Source: Panacagrimonas sp052389915
Lineage (GTDB): Bacteria > Pseudomonadota > Gammaproteobacteria > Nevskiales > Nevskiaceae
Assembly: GCA_052389915.1 (NCBI GenBank)
Contig: JBQTHL010000037.1
Coordinates: forward strand, 22,764-86,763
Length of the DNA stretch: 64,000 nt
Direction of reading: 5' to 3'
Shown: positions 17,647 through 26,259 of the stretch, one piece after another
How the letters are laid out: each line of letters begins with the position of its first letter
How positions within the stretch are numbered: the stretch's first letter is position 1
Notes under the pieces: generated by a model
What the model saw: only the letters and a program-made list of their open reading frames with translations
Told to the model about the DNA's origin: nothing
Database searches by the model: none
Program-made: the position numbers and the translations under genes

Positions 17647-19071
17647 TTAGCCAACACGCGACGCCAGTTCGCAGGCAATGGCGCCGAGCCGGGCAATGCC
17701 CGCTCGCAGGTCCGAGTCCCAGGGGTGCCCGAAGTTGAGGCGCACGCAGTTCTCGTAGCCGCGCTGCGGCGAGAACATGGGGCCGGGCGACAAGCCGATG
17801 CCTTCCAGCGCCGCGAGCCGGTGCAGTTCCAGCGCATTCACCGCGGGCGGCAAGCTCGCCCAGGTGAAGTAACCACCCGAGGCCCGGCTGGCCTGTGTGC
17901 CAGCAGGAAAGTAACGGGCGATCGCTGCGAGCATCTCCTCCTGCTGTGCCGCCAGCCTGCGGCGCAAACGCCGCAGATGACGCTCGTACCCGCCGCCTTG
18001 CAGATAGTCCGCCAGACCTTCCTGCGCCGGGATGCTGGTGGCCAGCGAACTCATCATCTTCAAGCGCTCGACTTGCGCGGTGTAGCGGCCCGCGGCGACC
18101 CAGCCCACGCGATAGCCGGGCGCCAGGGTCTTGGAGAAGCTGCCGCAGTGAAGCACCAGGCCGGCCTCGTCGAAACACTTGAACGGTCGTTGCGCGCGGG
18201 CGCCGAAATACAGTTCGCCGTAGACATCGTCTTCGATCAAGGGAGTTTCGCGTTCCGCCAGCATTTGCACGATCTGCGCACGGCGCGTACCAGGAACGCT
18301 GGCGCCTAGCGGATTCTGGAAATTGCTCATGAACCAGCAGGCACTGACGCTGTGTTTGTCGAGTACCGCGCGTAACGCTGCCGGATCGATGCCTTCGACC
18401 GGGTCCGTAGCGATCTCGACGGCTCGTGCACCAAGGCGCTCGATGGCTTGAAGTGCGCCGTAAAACGTCGGCGACTCGATGGCGATGATCGCTCCGGGAG
18501 AGGTCAGGCATTGTAGGCAAAGATTCAGGGCCTCCATTGCACCGTTGGTAATCACGATGCCGTCCACCGGCACCTCTGCGCCGAGCGCGAGATAACGCCC
18601 GGCGATCTCGCGGCGGAGTGCGAGGCTGCCCGGAGGGAGATCGGCCACCGTCGCCCATGGATCGAGACGACGAGTGCTTCGTGCCAGCGATGTCGAAAGC
18701 CGATCGAGCGGAAACAGCAGCGGACTTGGAAACGCCGAGCCGAACGGCAACACGCGACGCTCGCGCGTGTCGCCGAGAATGTAGAACACCAGGTCCGAGA
18801 CATCGACCGTCGTCGCAGTCGGTGTGTCCTGCGAAGCAGCCCCGGAATCCGCTGGCTTGGCGCGGCGTCGGCTGACGAAGTAACCCGATCGAGGCCGGCT
18901 CTCGATCAGGCCGCGGCTTTCGAGCAGGGCATAGGCATGCAGCACGGTCGCCTGGCTCACGGCGCGACGGGCACGCAATGCACGCACCGACGGCAGGCGA
19001 TCACCCGGCCGCAGCGAGCCGGACACGATCATCGACTCCACGTCTGCCGCCAACTGGGTATACAGCGTCAT
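17647..19071 (-). CDS. MocR-type transcription regulator (GntR HTH fused to aminotransferase fold)
   Basis: A 474-residue protein. A GntR winged HTH at the N-terminus (SGSLRPGDRLPSVRALRARRAVSQATVLHAY region) is joined to a fold-type I PLP aminotransferase domain. The PLP lysine is in GSFSKTLAPGYRVGW. Such regulators sense PLP or a PLP adduct and usually act on a neighbouring gene. The divergent neighbour here is a small DUF2970 membrane protein 115 bases away, so the shared gap is a plausible operator region. Confidence 0.92.
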   Translation of the reverse strand: MTLYTQLAADVESMIVSGSLRPGDRLPSVRALRARRAVSQATVLHAYALLESRGLIESRPRSGYFVSRRRAKPADSGAASQDTPTATTVDVSDLVFYILGDTRERRVLPFGSAFPSPLLFPLDRLSTSLARSTRRLDPWATVADLPPGSLALRREIAGRYLALGAEVPVDGIVITNGAMEALNLCLQCLTSPGAIIAIESPTFYGALQAIERLGARAVEIATDPVEGIDPAALRAVLDKHSVSACWFMSNFQNPLGASVPGTRRAQIVQMLAERETPLIEDDVYGELYFGARAQRPFKCFDEAGLVLHCGSFSKTLAPGYRVGWVAAGRYTAQVERLKMMSSLATSIPAQEGLADYLQGGGYERHLRRLRRRLAAQQEEMLAAIARYFPAGTQASRASGGYFTWASLPPAVNALELHRLAALEGIGLSPGPMFSPQRGYENCVRLNFGHPWDSDLRAGIARLGAIACELASRVG

Positions 19072-19186
19072 GTTCGTGCGGTTCTGTTCGAAGCCTTGCT
19101 GCGCAAGAAATCGAGGGTATCTGTGCCTGCCGTCATGGCGGGCATGTTCCTATGATTTTCGAAGGCACTCCATAGAGGAACAAGGC

Positions 19187-19435
19187 ATGAATCAAACCGA
19201 CGCTGATCGTCCCGTTCAAGGACTTCACCCATCGCGCGTAGGCCTGCTGACGACGATGGGCAGCGTGCTCTGGGCGTTCTTCGGCGTACAGAGTTCAAGG
19301 GCTCGCGTGCGCGATTTTTCGCAAGGGTCGCCGGCGCTGTTCTTCGGCGTCGCGTTCGCACTGACCGCAGGCTTTGCCGTGATTCTGATCGGCATTGTGC
19401 GTCTAATCATGCACAGTGCCGGGGTACCTGGATAA
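19187..19435 (+). CDS. DUF2970 small membrane protein
   Basis: An 82-residue product. The motif VLWAFFGVQSSRARVRDF is the recognisable core of DUF2970 proteins, and a single C-terminal transmembrane helix follows (ALFFGVAFALTAGFAVILIGIV). The ATG at 19187 follows AGAGGAACAAGGC, a good binding site; longer upstream frames have none. Function unknown. It is divergent from the MocR regulator, which may control it. Confidence 0.8.
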   Translation: MNQTDADRPVQGLHPSRVGLLTTMGSVLWAFFGVQSSRARVRDFSQGSPALFFGVAFALTAGFAVILIGIVRLIMHSAGVPG

Positions 19436-19522
19436 GGCAGGGCGCGGCATTTGTACGATAATTGCCCCGTTCGTCGCGACCGGCGGGCCCGATTTTCCTG
19501 CCGACCCGGTCGCCTCGGCTAC

Positions 19523-19599
19523 GCGCCCGTAGCTCAGTTGGATAGAGCACTCGCCTTCTAAGCGAGCGGTCACAGGTTCGACTCCTGTCGGGCGCGCCA
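19523..19599 (+). tRNA. tRNA-Arg (anticodon UCU)
   Basis: A full 77-base cloverleaf. The acceptor GCGCCCG pairs with CGGGCGC, the D arm is GCTC/GAGC, the anticodon stem CTCGC/GCGAG encloses loop CTTCTAA (anticodon TCT, codon AGA), the T arm is ACAGG-TTCGACT-CCTGT, and CCA is encoded at 19597-19599. A serine recombinase gene on the opposite strand runs into its 3' half, marking this as the integration target of the island that follows. Confidence 0.97.
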
Positions 19600-21204
19600 T
19601 TCCGGTACAAAAGTGGGCACCCGTGCCTCGGGATCCACTTTGCCCTTGGTGGCGGCGGCTGCCAGCACGTCTTTGCGCCCGCGAATGTGTATCTCCTTGG
19701 GTCCGACCACGACTTGATCCACAAACGCACGCAGGTAGGCCTTGCGCAGGGCGATGTCGCCTTGCGTGAGACGAAGCACGAGCTGATCTGCAAACGTTTT
19801 GATCTTCGCCGCCGACGGCGGCGTCAGTGCCGCCTTTTCTATCGCCCGCGAACGGGCGAGCAGCTCCTCGGCGTCCGTCTTGCGCAGACGCAGGCCATCG
19901 AGCTGCTGCTTGAGCATCGGTTCGCCCGGATCCAGAAGGCCTTTGGCGATCGCGTCATACAGGCGCTTGAGGCCGCCCTCCGCCTCGAGCAGCTCGCGTT
20001 GGGCCGCGCGGATCTCTTGGTCGTTGGTCGACTGCGCACGGGCTCTCGCGATACAGCCAGCGACGAGCTTGTCGAGATGCTGCACGCTCAGAATCCGCTC
20101 AACGACCGCATCGCAGACGAGTTCCTCGACCCGCTGCTGAGGGATGGACTTGCCGGTACAGGCGTCTGTGCCGGTGCGCTTTCGGTTGGCACAACCGTAA
20201 TAGACGTAGCGTCCGCCTTTGCCGGTGATCTGAGTCATGGCAGCGCCACAGGCCTCGCAGCGGATCAGGCCCGACAGCAGCATCGGGCTACTCGCCGTGC
20301 GAGGGGCTGCTCGCCGGGGGTTGCGGGCCTTGAGATTCTGGCCGACCGCATCAAAAGTCTCGCGGTCGACAATCGGCGGCACGTCGAGCTTGATCCACTC
20401 CTCGCGCGGCTTGACCAGCTTGTTCTGACCGGTGACGTTGAAGTAATGCTCGCCGACGTAACAGGTCTTGGTAAGCATCATGTGGATCGTGCCGATGCCC
20501 CAGCGCGACCCCGACACCGTGCGGTGGCCATGATCATTCAGCCAGGTCGCAATGCCCTTGACCCCCATCGGACCCTTGCCGTCACCGACGCGCGCCAGAG
20601 CGAAAATCTTGCGGATGAGCTTGGATCGTTCCGGATCGATCGCCAGCACATGCTTGGTCTTGTCGCCGACCCTGGCAGCGACGACCAGCCGATAGCCGTC
20701 GGGCGGCCGGGACCCGTTCCAGTAACCGTTGCGCGCGTTCTGCTTCATCGCGCGCAAGGTGTGCTTGGAATTCTGCGCACTCGAATACTGGTCAAACAGC
20801 CCGTACAGCCCACGCATGAGCTGACCTTCGGGGCTGTCGTCCACCGACTGGGTCACGGCGACCAGCCGGACGCCTTCTGCCATCAGTTTGCGACATTGGA
20901 CTTCGAGCAAGACATGATCGCGAGCGAATCGGGAGAAAGAGTGCACGAGGATCACGTCGAAGGGGCGATCATCGGAGTACGCACGTTCCAGCATGCGCTG
21001 GAACTCGGGCCGGCTTTCCTCGCGCCCTGAAACGCCTGGCTCGGTGTAGGAGTCCACCAACGTCCAGCCTTGCTGGGCGCAGTATTCCGCGATCTGCCGA
21101 TGCTGGTCGGGGATGCTCAGATCGCGCTCCGCCTGCCGTACGGTGGACACGCGAGCGTATCCCGCGACCTGCAACTTTCGCCCGCCCTGCTTTGAACCAG
21201 CCAT
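19570..21204 (-). CDS. Large serine recombinase (island integrase)
   Basis: A 544-residue protein. The N-terminal resolvase domain starts GYARVSTVRQAERDLSIPDQ, with the catalytic Ser in ARVST. A recombinase domain follows, then a zinc ribbon with Cys pairs (IRCEACGAAM ... YYGCANRKRTGTDAC) and a coiled-coil C-terminal part. It would catalyse integration and excision. SD AAGGAG lies 5-10 bases before the ATG. Its last dozen residues (ending RARQESNL) and the stop are read from the antisense of tRNA-Arg, so integration into the tRNA supplies the end of the gene. Confidence 0.93.
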   Translation of the reverse strand: MAGSKQGGRKLQVAGYARVSTVRQAERDLSIPDQHRQIAEYCAQQGWTLVDSYTEPGVSGREESRPEFQRMLERAYSDDRPFDVILVHSFSRFARDHVLLEVQCRKLMAEGVRLVAVTQSVDDSPEGQLMRGLYGLFDQYSSAQNSKHTLRAMKQNARNGYWNGSRPPDGYRLVVAARVGDKTKHVLAIDPERSKLIRKIFALARVGDGKGPMGVKGIATWLNDHGHRTVSGSRWGIGTIHMMLTKTCYVGEHYFNVTGQNKLVKPREEWIKLDVPPIVDRETFDAVGQNLKARNPRRAAPRTASSPMLLSGLIRCEACGAAMTQITGKGGRYVYYGCANRKRTGTDACTGKSIPQQRVEELVCDAVVERILSVQHLDKLVAGCIARARAQSTNDQEIRAAQRELLEAEGGLKRLYDAIAKGLLDPGEPMLKQQLDGLRLRKTDAEELLARSRAIEKAALTPPSAAKIKTFADQLVLRLTQGDIALRKAYLRAFVDQVVVGPKEIHIRGRKDVLAAAATKGKVDPEARVPTFVPEWRARQESNL

Positions 21205-21233
21205 GACTTCTCCTTACCTCGACAACACTGCTT

Positions 21234-21431
21234 TCAATGGGGAGGCGCTGACGCCGCGCCCATCAACGCCTCAATCAAGTCCCGCGCGTGGAAAAAAACG
21301 GCATCAATCTCTTCTTTCGTCACCGGCAAGCAGGCCGGAAGATCGCAGATGACGGGCTCTGCGGCACGATCCGGCGGCTCGGACTCGGACGCAAGCAACA
21401 AATCGGGAAGCGAACTGGTATGGCGATCCAT
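21234..21431 (-). CDS. Small hypothetical protein between methyltransferase and recombinase
   Basis: A 65-residue frame, mostly acidic and helical (LPVTKEEIDAVFFHARDLIEAL), in line with the methyltransferase upstream and the recombinase 30 bases downstream. The compact spacing suggests a real cistron in one operon. A recombination directionality factor is a possible role by position only. No recognised family. The upstream GGGAT is a weak binding site. Confidence 0.45.
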   Translation of the reverse strand: MDRHTSSLPDLLLASESEPPDRAAEPVICDLPACLPVTKEEIDAVFFHARDLIEALMGAASAPPH

Positions 21432-21470
21432 GCCATCCCGGTATCCACCTCTCTACGAAACCGATATTTA

Positions 21471-22409
21471 TCATCGCGACACTTCCCGATTCGTACTGCC
21501 TTTTCCTTTCGAGGCGGGGTCCGCGAGCCGCAGTCGGCTCACTTTCACCGCCTGCGCCGAACGGTCCGACAGCAGGGCAGCGCAACCGAAACGAGTCGCC
21601 ACCGCCCCTGTCGTACCGCTGCCGCATGTCGGGTCCACCACCAGGTCGCCAGGCTTCGTCGTCATCTTGAGCAGCGGCTCCATGACCGATTCCGGTTTCT
21701 GAGCGGGATATCCGGTCTGCTCGCTGCGCTTTATGAATCCGCTGAGCAATCCGGCCTCGATGACGCTGAACGGCGTCATCTTGAATTCGAGCCGATTGTT
21801 CTTGGCGTGCTCGCGATGTCTCGGCGAGTAGAAATGCTCCGGGTAAAACCGCGCCCGAGCCCTGTGAAGGTGCAGGCAGGCTTGCTGCGAAGGGCGCCAG
21901 GTCTTTCCGCGCGACGGCGCATTTTTGAACCACCAGGTAATCCATCCGCCGAAGCGCAGGCTTTCGGGCCAGTGGTCCACGAGCCGTGCGATCGACTCAG
22001 GAAATCCCCAGATCATGACGTGATCGCCCACCCTCGCGGCGGCCTCCAGTAATGGAACCATCTCCGCCAAATAAGCAGCGCGACCATGTCCGTTCTTGCT
22101 TCGGTACCAGGGATCCAGCATCACCACCGACGCCCTGATCTTGTGTTGGGCAAGGAGCGTCAGCATCTCTAGAGCGGACATCGGGCCAAGGACTCTGGCG
22201 CTGCCTGGCGAGGGCAACGACCCGAGCGCGATGCCCGGCTTGCCCTCAACCGCCCTCGTCCGCTTTGGCTTAGGCGGCTTGTGGGTGGCCAGCACCTCTG
22301 CCACCTCGCCCATCAGGCTCAATGGCACCCGCACCGATCGGGTCGGCTCACGGAATCGGCCGCTCCCGCTGGGGCGACCCGCTCCTTCCCGCTGACCTCC
22401 GCGCGGCAT
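21471..22409 (-). CDS. Site-specific DNA methyltransferase (beta-class, DPWY)
   Basis: About 312 residues. After a basic GGQREGAGRPSGSGR segment, the catalytic motif IV reads VVMLDPWYRSK (DPWY, a variant of DPPY). The SAM-binding motif I comes later in GDLVVDPTCGSGTTGAVA, preceded by YPAQKPESVMEPLL. That order (IV before I) is the beta class of N6-adenine or N4-cytosine methyltransferases. I prefer the ATG at 22409 because AGAGG is well spaced from it; the ATG at 22418 directly abuts AGAGG. There is no restriction enzyme beside it, so it is a solitary methyltransferase on the island. Confidence 0.85.
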   Translation of the reverse strand: MPRGGQREGAGRPSGSGRFREPTRSVRVPLSLMGEVAEVLATHKPPKPKRTRAVEGKPGIALGSLPSPGSARVLGPMSALEMLTLLAQHKIRASVVMLDPWYRSKNGHGRAAYLAEMVPLLEAAARVGDHVMIWGFPESIARLVDHWPESLRFGGWITWWFKNAPSRGKTWRPSQQACLHLHRARARFYPEHFYSPRHREHAKNNRLEFKMTPFSVIEAGLLSGFIKRSEQTGYPAQKPESVMEPLLKMTTKPGDLVVDPTCGSGTTGAVATRFGCAALLSDRSAQAVKVSRLRLADPASKGKGSTNREVSR

Positions 22410-22806
22410 GCGATCCATCCTCTTTGAATGTCCACAGTAATCATAGATGGGACGTCTTCCAGCCGTAAGCTACTTCGGTAACAGCAACCGACAAATTTCC
22501 AATCATTCGTGATTCCCGTGAGAACTGGCCGCAAGCGCGGCAGATCTGCCGTGCTTGCCATGGCGACCCGAGGCTAGGCGGTCGAGCACGGGTCAACGAC
22601 CGCCCGAAGGGGCGCGCAGCGCCTCGTCGGCTCGCTGCCGCTCGCGAGGCGACGAGCGGATTCGTTGATGCGCGCGCAGCCGTCGGCCATTGCCCCATAG
22701 CCTGAAAGGCCTAGTGGACGGCTTCGCAAGCGACTTCAGAAAGACGGGATACCGAAAGGCCGGAGCACTAGTGAGCGCACTAGTTCCAAACCGGGAGCGG
22801 AAACCG
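22410..22806. other. Divergent intergenic region of the island
   Basis: About 400 bases between the methyltransferase (minus) and a small membrane protein (plus). It holds an imperfect GCCTCGTCGG / GAGGCGACGAG inverted repeat near 22620-22660 and a tandem GCACTAGT repeat near its right end. No gene is supported. A longer frame from TTG 22690 exists but lacks a binding site. Confidence 0.4.
22765..22784 (+). repeat. Tandem GCACTAGT direct repeat
   Basis: GCACTAGT occurs at 22765-22772 and again at 22777-22784, 12 bases apart start to start, 22 bases before the ATG at 22807. ACTAGT is itself a palindrome. Spacing of about one helical turn makes an operator for a regulator plausible. Confidence 0.4.
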
Positions 22807-23262
22807 ATGGAGCAGGCCGAAAAGGATGGCGAGCGAGACAGGGTGCCAGGGGGTGAGCCGAGGGCTGCGAACGATCCGGGAGCGCTTGATCAGGCGGCAA
22901 GAGGCATCGGCCTGCGGCGAATATCAGCCTATGTACCGACGACCGAGCGCGAAACGGCGGAGCAGACCCGCAAGCGGGAACACCGGGAGCGGATGCGGCG
23001 CCAGCGAGCAGAGGCGATCTCTCAGGGATTTCGCCAGATCAATATTCCCAAGGTACCTGTAGAGCTAATCGAGCGAGTGCACACAGCGGTCGATGAGGTG
23101 CTCCAAGGCAAGGCGCGATCTCCACAAGATCCGCCTCAGGCATCGCCGCCACAGCCACCGCCGCCGCCCACCGGAGTATCCAGGAAGCAGGTGACAGCGC
23201 TCGTGGCGGTGGCTGCCTTGCTGGGACTCAGCATCGGGCTGTGCGTGGCGTTTCTCATTTAG
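22807..23262 (+). CDS. Tail-anchored hypothetical protein
   Basis: About 151 residues: a charged N-terminus, an Arg/Glu-rich helix (TRKREHRERMRRQRAEAISQ), a proline-rich linker (ASPPQPPPPPT) and one C-terminal transmembrane helix (ALVAVAALLGLSIGLCVAFLI). The topology suggests a cytoplasmic domain held at the membrane. The ATG at 22807 follows GGGAGCGG. No family recognised. Confidence 0.6.
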   Translation: MEQAEKDGERDRVPGGEPRAANDPGALDQAARGIGLRRISAYVPTTERETAEQTRKREHRERMRRQRAEAISQGFRQINIPKVPVELIERVHTAVDEVLQGKARSPQDPPQASPPQPPPPPTGVSRKQVTALVAVAALLGLSIGLCVAFLI

Positions 23263-23354
23263 AAGTACGTGGCGTCCGGCAATGGATGCGATCAATAGCC
23301 GCAACGTCGCGGGGCCTCGCGCAAGCGCTGGGCCGGCCCCGCACCCCGGCCCTT

Positions 23355-23377
23355 GTCGCGGATCGGGGATCCGCGAC
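23355..23377. terminator. Perfect 10-bp hairpin between convergent island genes
   Basis: GTCGCGGATC-GGG-GATCCGCGAC forms a perfect 10-bp stem with a 3-base loop. It sits between the tail-anchored protein (plus) and the antitoxin-like gene (minus), which converge. There is no T-run on either side, so it may be Rho-aided or have another function. Confidence 0.45.
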
Positions 23378-23442
23378 CGTGTAGGAGGAAGGCAGCATTT
23401 CGTGACCATTCGGGGCAACACGCCTTCGCTGCCCTGTAATGA

Positions 23443-23826
23443 TCACGATGGTAACCCGTGTTCAATTGCAATCAACGCCACTAGCACCCGCACCAAGCCC
23501 TCGTCGCTGTCGAGCAATGAGGTCGGCGCCTGCCCACCGAGCGGCGTACTAGGTTCGCGCAACCAGAGTTCGGCGGCGCTGGGAGCTTCCATCGCAGCCG
23601 TCGCGGCCCGCAGTGCAATTGCGAGCCGCGCCTTGTACGCGGCATCGTGGTTGAGGGCGGCACGTCCGGTGGCGCTGTCGTAGTAGTCATCAAGAATCGC
23701 TCGGATGTCACCTTCGGATGCCACCATCAAGGCTTCCATGCCAAGCTCCTGCTGGCGGGTCTGCATACGGGCATACAGTGCTTCGGTTTCTTGCCGGACG
23801 CGCTTGACGCCCCTTTTATCGATCAT
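23443..23826 (-). CDS. MbcA/ParS/Xre-type antitoxin-like protein without a visible toxin
   Basis: A 127-residue protein. Its C-terminal third (LWLREPSTPLGGQAPTSLLDSDEGLVRVLVALIAIEHG) matches the DUF2384 toxin-binding domain in pattern: Trp-Leu, then P-x-LGG, LL-(D/T)-(S/T), and a final IEHG. These antitoxins normally pair with a RES-domain toxin encoded just downstream, but the downstream 180 bases contain only a hairpin. It is either an orphan antitoxin, a regulator, or one whose toxin was lost. The N-terminal part is helical and lacks an obvious HTH. Confidence 0.65.
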   Translation of the reverse strand: MIDKRGVKRVRQETEALYARMQTRQQELGMEALMVASEGDIRAILDDYYDSATGRAALNHDAAYKARLAIALRAATAAMEAPSAAELWLREPSTPLGGQAPTSLLDSDEGLVRVLVALIAIEHGLPS

Positions 23827-23951
23827 GGCCGGATGTCCGGTTGAAGGGCCCTCAGCAACCCTCCCCGTGTGCCTCCGCTCCGCGCGAGCGACCGCGTATG
23901 CAAGGCATTTGGTTCGGGCTTCCTCATCGAGTGACAGCTGGTTGATTGCTG

Positions 23952-24299
23952 CTAATGCACGGTCTGCGGACGCTCACGTCCGTAGAGAGCTTCGATCCAG
24001 AGATCTTCCGCTTCCTCGATCTGCTCTGGGGTGGCCGGAATTTCAAACTGATTCCCGAGGTGCCGAAGAATCTTGCCGAGACGGGCGTGTGTGCAGTACT
24101 GGCAGAGATCGGCGACGAGCCGATCACCGTCTACGAACCGCACCGCCATGTACCCCGCATGGACCTCGATCCGGGTGAACTCGAACATCTCGAGTTCTTG
24201 ATCCAGGCTCCGATAACTGCGCCAGTCCCGCTTGCAGCTATCGCAGCGCTTGCCGACAACCTTGAAGCCGAGACCCTCGACCAAGCGAATAATTTCCAC
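23952..24299 (-). CDS. Hypothetical protein with two CxxC motifs
   Basis: A 115-residue protein with CDSCKRDW near residue 19 and CQYCTHARLGKIL near residue 67. The two CxxC pairs suggest one zinc ribbon or knuckle. The C-terminus is an acidic helix. It lies in a minus-strand series of small island genes. No family recognised; a nucleic-acid or accessory role is only a guess. Confidence 0.6.
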   Translation of the reverse strand: MEIIRLVEGLGFKVVGKRCDSCKRDWRSYRSLDQELEMFEFTRIEVHAGYMAVRFVDGDRLVADLCQYCTHARLGKILRHLGNQFEIPATPEQIEEAEDLWIEALYGRERPQTVH

Positions 24300-24512
24300 C
24301 GTATGCCCCTCTTATGGACGCGCCCCTCCTGTGAGGAGGCTGTTCAAAGAGGGGAGGAAAAGACTCAGCGATGTGCTCGGATCATAACGGTCTGTTCATG
24401 TGCGCGCATTCGGGCGCCACAGCGTCCGGCCTCCGCTCGCGCCTGTTGATTGCTGCAATGCGCTTTCTAAGCCGATGTTCATTTCAAACCAATGCCGATT
24501 AACAAAGCGGTT

Positions 24513-25043
24513 CTACGGTTTCGCGCTGGCGAGGGCTTGGCGTGCCCGCGCAAGCATCAGGTGATTCGGCCGGCTACGAGCCCGGAAGGCTGCGTAGATC
24601 CAACCCGTCCCGACCAGCGTCAAGAGTGAGCCGACGGCAATGTGCACGGAGCCGCGGCCGAGTTCGATGCCAGAGTGGATTGTGGCCAGGCCTCCAACCG
24701 TGATGAAGGAGCCGAAGACCACCGCCAGAATGAAGTAGGTGAACGCCGAATCCTTGGCGACGTCAAATCGAAACCGCCAGGTTTCCTTGAGGTCGTGGTT
24801 GCGAAAGAGCGCTGGCTGCCATTCGCCTTCACCGCGAACTAGTACTGCGGTGACTCGATGGCCGACCCGCGTCGGAATGTCATCGCCCAGCACAACGGCG
24901 GATTCCGCCCCCTCTTGATCCTGGATGAGGAGAGTCGTGCGTACCCTGGAAAATCCGCTCACCGAGCCGCTGCTGCCGTGAACGGACAGCAGGACGTTCT
25001 GCTTGCTATCGATGACAGGCCCTGTGATCGTTCGAAGGTTCAT
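24513..25043 (-). CDS. Hypothetical membrane protein
   Basis: A 176-residue protein. A soluble beta-rich N-terminal half (about 1-95, with TTLLIQDQEGAESAVVLGDD and RVTAVLVRGEGEW) is followed by two transmembrane helices (TYFILAVVFGSFITVGGLATI and VHIAVGSLLTLVGTGWIYAAF) and a basic tail. The soluble part could be an OB-like or SH3-like domain. Conserved islands and plasmids often carry such proteins, but I do not recognise the family. Confidence 0.6.
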   Translation of the reverse strand: MNLRTITGPVIDSKQNVLLSVHGSSGSVSGFSRVRTTLLIQDQEGAESAVVLGDDIPTRVGHRVTAVLVRGEGEWQPALFRNHDLKETWRFRFDVAKDSAFTYFILAVVFGSFITVGGLATIHSGIELGRGSVHIAVGSLLTLVGTGWIYAAFRARSRPNHLMLARARQALASAKP

Positions 25044-25111
25044 GGTTTGGCGTACTTCTCAGCGCGGTTGATGCTTCAGGGCATACGAGAGTGGAATGGA
25101 GATCTGCCGCA

Positions 25112-25396
25112 TCACCCTTCGCCGCACATCTTCATGGCCTCGCTGACCGGCTCCGGGGTGCTGTACAGCGAGCCCGAGCCGTTCGGTCCCTGAAAACGCC
25201 AACCGTCACTGCTGGTGAACCAGAGGCGCCATGGAGAGCCATCGCTGCAGAAACCCTCGTAGCTCTCGACGACCTGGCCGTTGACGACGGTAGGTCCCTG
25301 TTGGCGGGTGATGGTTGCGCCAAAGCAAAGCACTGGCGCGAGGACGGCGACCACGACGGCCGCTTTGCAGATCCTGGTTGATATGGGCACGTTCAT
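25112..25396 (-). CDS. Small exported protein
   Basis: A 94-residue protein with a Sec signal (AAVVVAVLAPVLCFGA, cleavage near residue 27) and a mature part rich in Trp, Gly and Ser (SDGSPWRLWFTSSDGWRFQGPNGSG). Two Cys in the mature part could form a disulfide in the periplasm. It starts 4 bases after the stop of the lipoprotein gene, so the two are co-transcribed. Function unknown. Confidence 0.6.
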   Translation of the reverse strand: MNVPISTRICKAAVVVAVLAPVLCFGATITRQQGPTVVNGQVVESYEGFCSDGSPWRLWFTSSDGWRFQGPNGSGSLYSTPEPVSEAMKMCGEG

Positions 25397-25399
25397 GGC

Positions 25400-26218
25400 T
25401 TAGCTCGCCCTCCCTAGGACGCGCTCGTACTGCGGCGCCACGAACGGGATCTTCTCCATCTCCGTGGCGATGCGCTCGTTCTCGGGCCCGCTGTTGGATG
25501 GGAACGACCGGAGCATCGACATCGCGATGCCGGTGGACGTGAGCTTGGCCAGCGTGCCGTAGTTCTCCGCGAGCTCGATCTGCATCTCTTCCAGCACGCG
25601 TCCGTTGGAGGCTTCTGCGAAATACAACTTACCGCGGATGCGATCGCCGACCGTCAGCTTCTGCAGGACGTTGCGGTCGTAGACGTCTTCCTTGAACGTC
25701 AGGGCCAGGATCCGCCCAGCGCACTGGTTCTGCGACTGGCAGACCTGCAGGGGGGCGCGAACCGTGCGGGCGGCGGATTGAACATACACCGCCATGTTGC
25801 TGGCGAAGATCATGGGCAGATTGGCAGCGTCTTCGCGCGGCTGGATGTCCGCCGCGACCAGCACACTGTCGTACCCATGAAAATGAGGCTGGGCATTCCG
25901 CAGATCCTTGACCGACTGGTACGCGTGATAGGCCCCAGTCACGCCACGTGCCCGGTCGAACGTGTCGTAGGCCGTCTGAGCGGCAGTACATCCCGTCAGG
26001 CCGATAGCCAGGCAGAGGCGCGCCAGGAAGCCTACGGCCCCACATCCGTGCTGAGGGCTCTGGTCAGGCCTAGGAAGCCTTCCATTCAGATCACCGGGAC
26101 CGGAACGCAACGACGGATGCAGCCCGGATGGCACTACTGGCATGAAAGGGTCTCCCGTCTGAACGGAGGGCGGTGCTCCCTCCGAAGTTTTGGCTCGGTT
26201 TTCCAGATTGTCACTCAT
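25400..26218 (-). CDS. Putative lipoprotein
   Basis: About 272 residues from the ATG at 26218. A lipobox (LCLAIGLTGC) follows a hydrophobic run, about 75 residues from this start, so the true start may be nearer to it. The mature region has VLVAADIQPREDAANLPMIFASNMAVYVQSAAR and a beta-rich C-terminal domain. The product should be anchored to the outer membrane. It forms a likely operon with the small exported protein and is divergent from an XRE regulator. Function unknown. Confidence 0.6.
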   Translation of the reverse strand: MSDNLENRAKTSEGAPPSVQTGDPFMPVVPSGLHPSLRSGPGDLNGRLPRPDQSPQHGCGAVGFLARLCLAIGLTGCTAAQTAYDTFDRARGVTGAYHAYQSVKDLRNAQPHFHGYDSVLVAADIQPREDAANLPMIFASNMAVYVQSAARTVRAPLQVCQSQNQCAGRILALTFKEDVYDRNVLQKLTVGDRIRGKLYFAEASNGRVLEEMQIELAENYGTLAKLTSTGIAMSMLRSFPSNSGPENERIATEMEKIPFVAPQYERVLGRAS

Positions 26219-26259
26219 AGAGCGTGGCTTGATAAAGATGTGGTGATTAGCGTCTGTGA

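Noticed and set aside
23282..23683. Open frames on the plus strand over the antitoxin gene
   Set aside because: Low-complexity Arg/Ser/Ala reading, no SD. The minus-strand antitoxin pattern explains the sequence.
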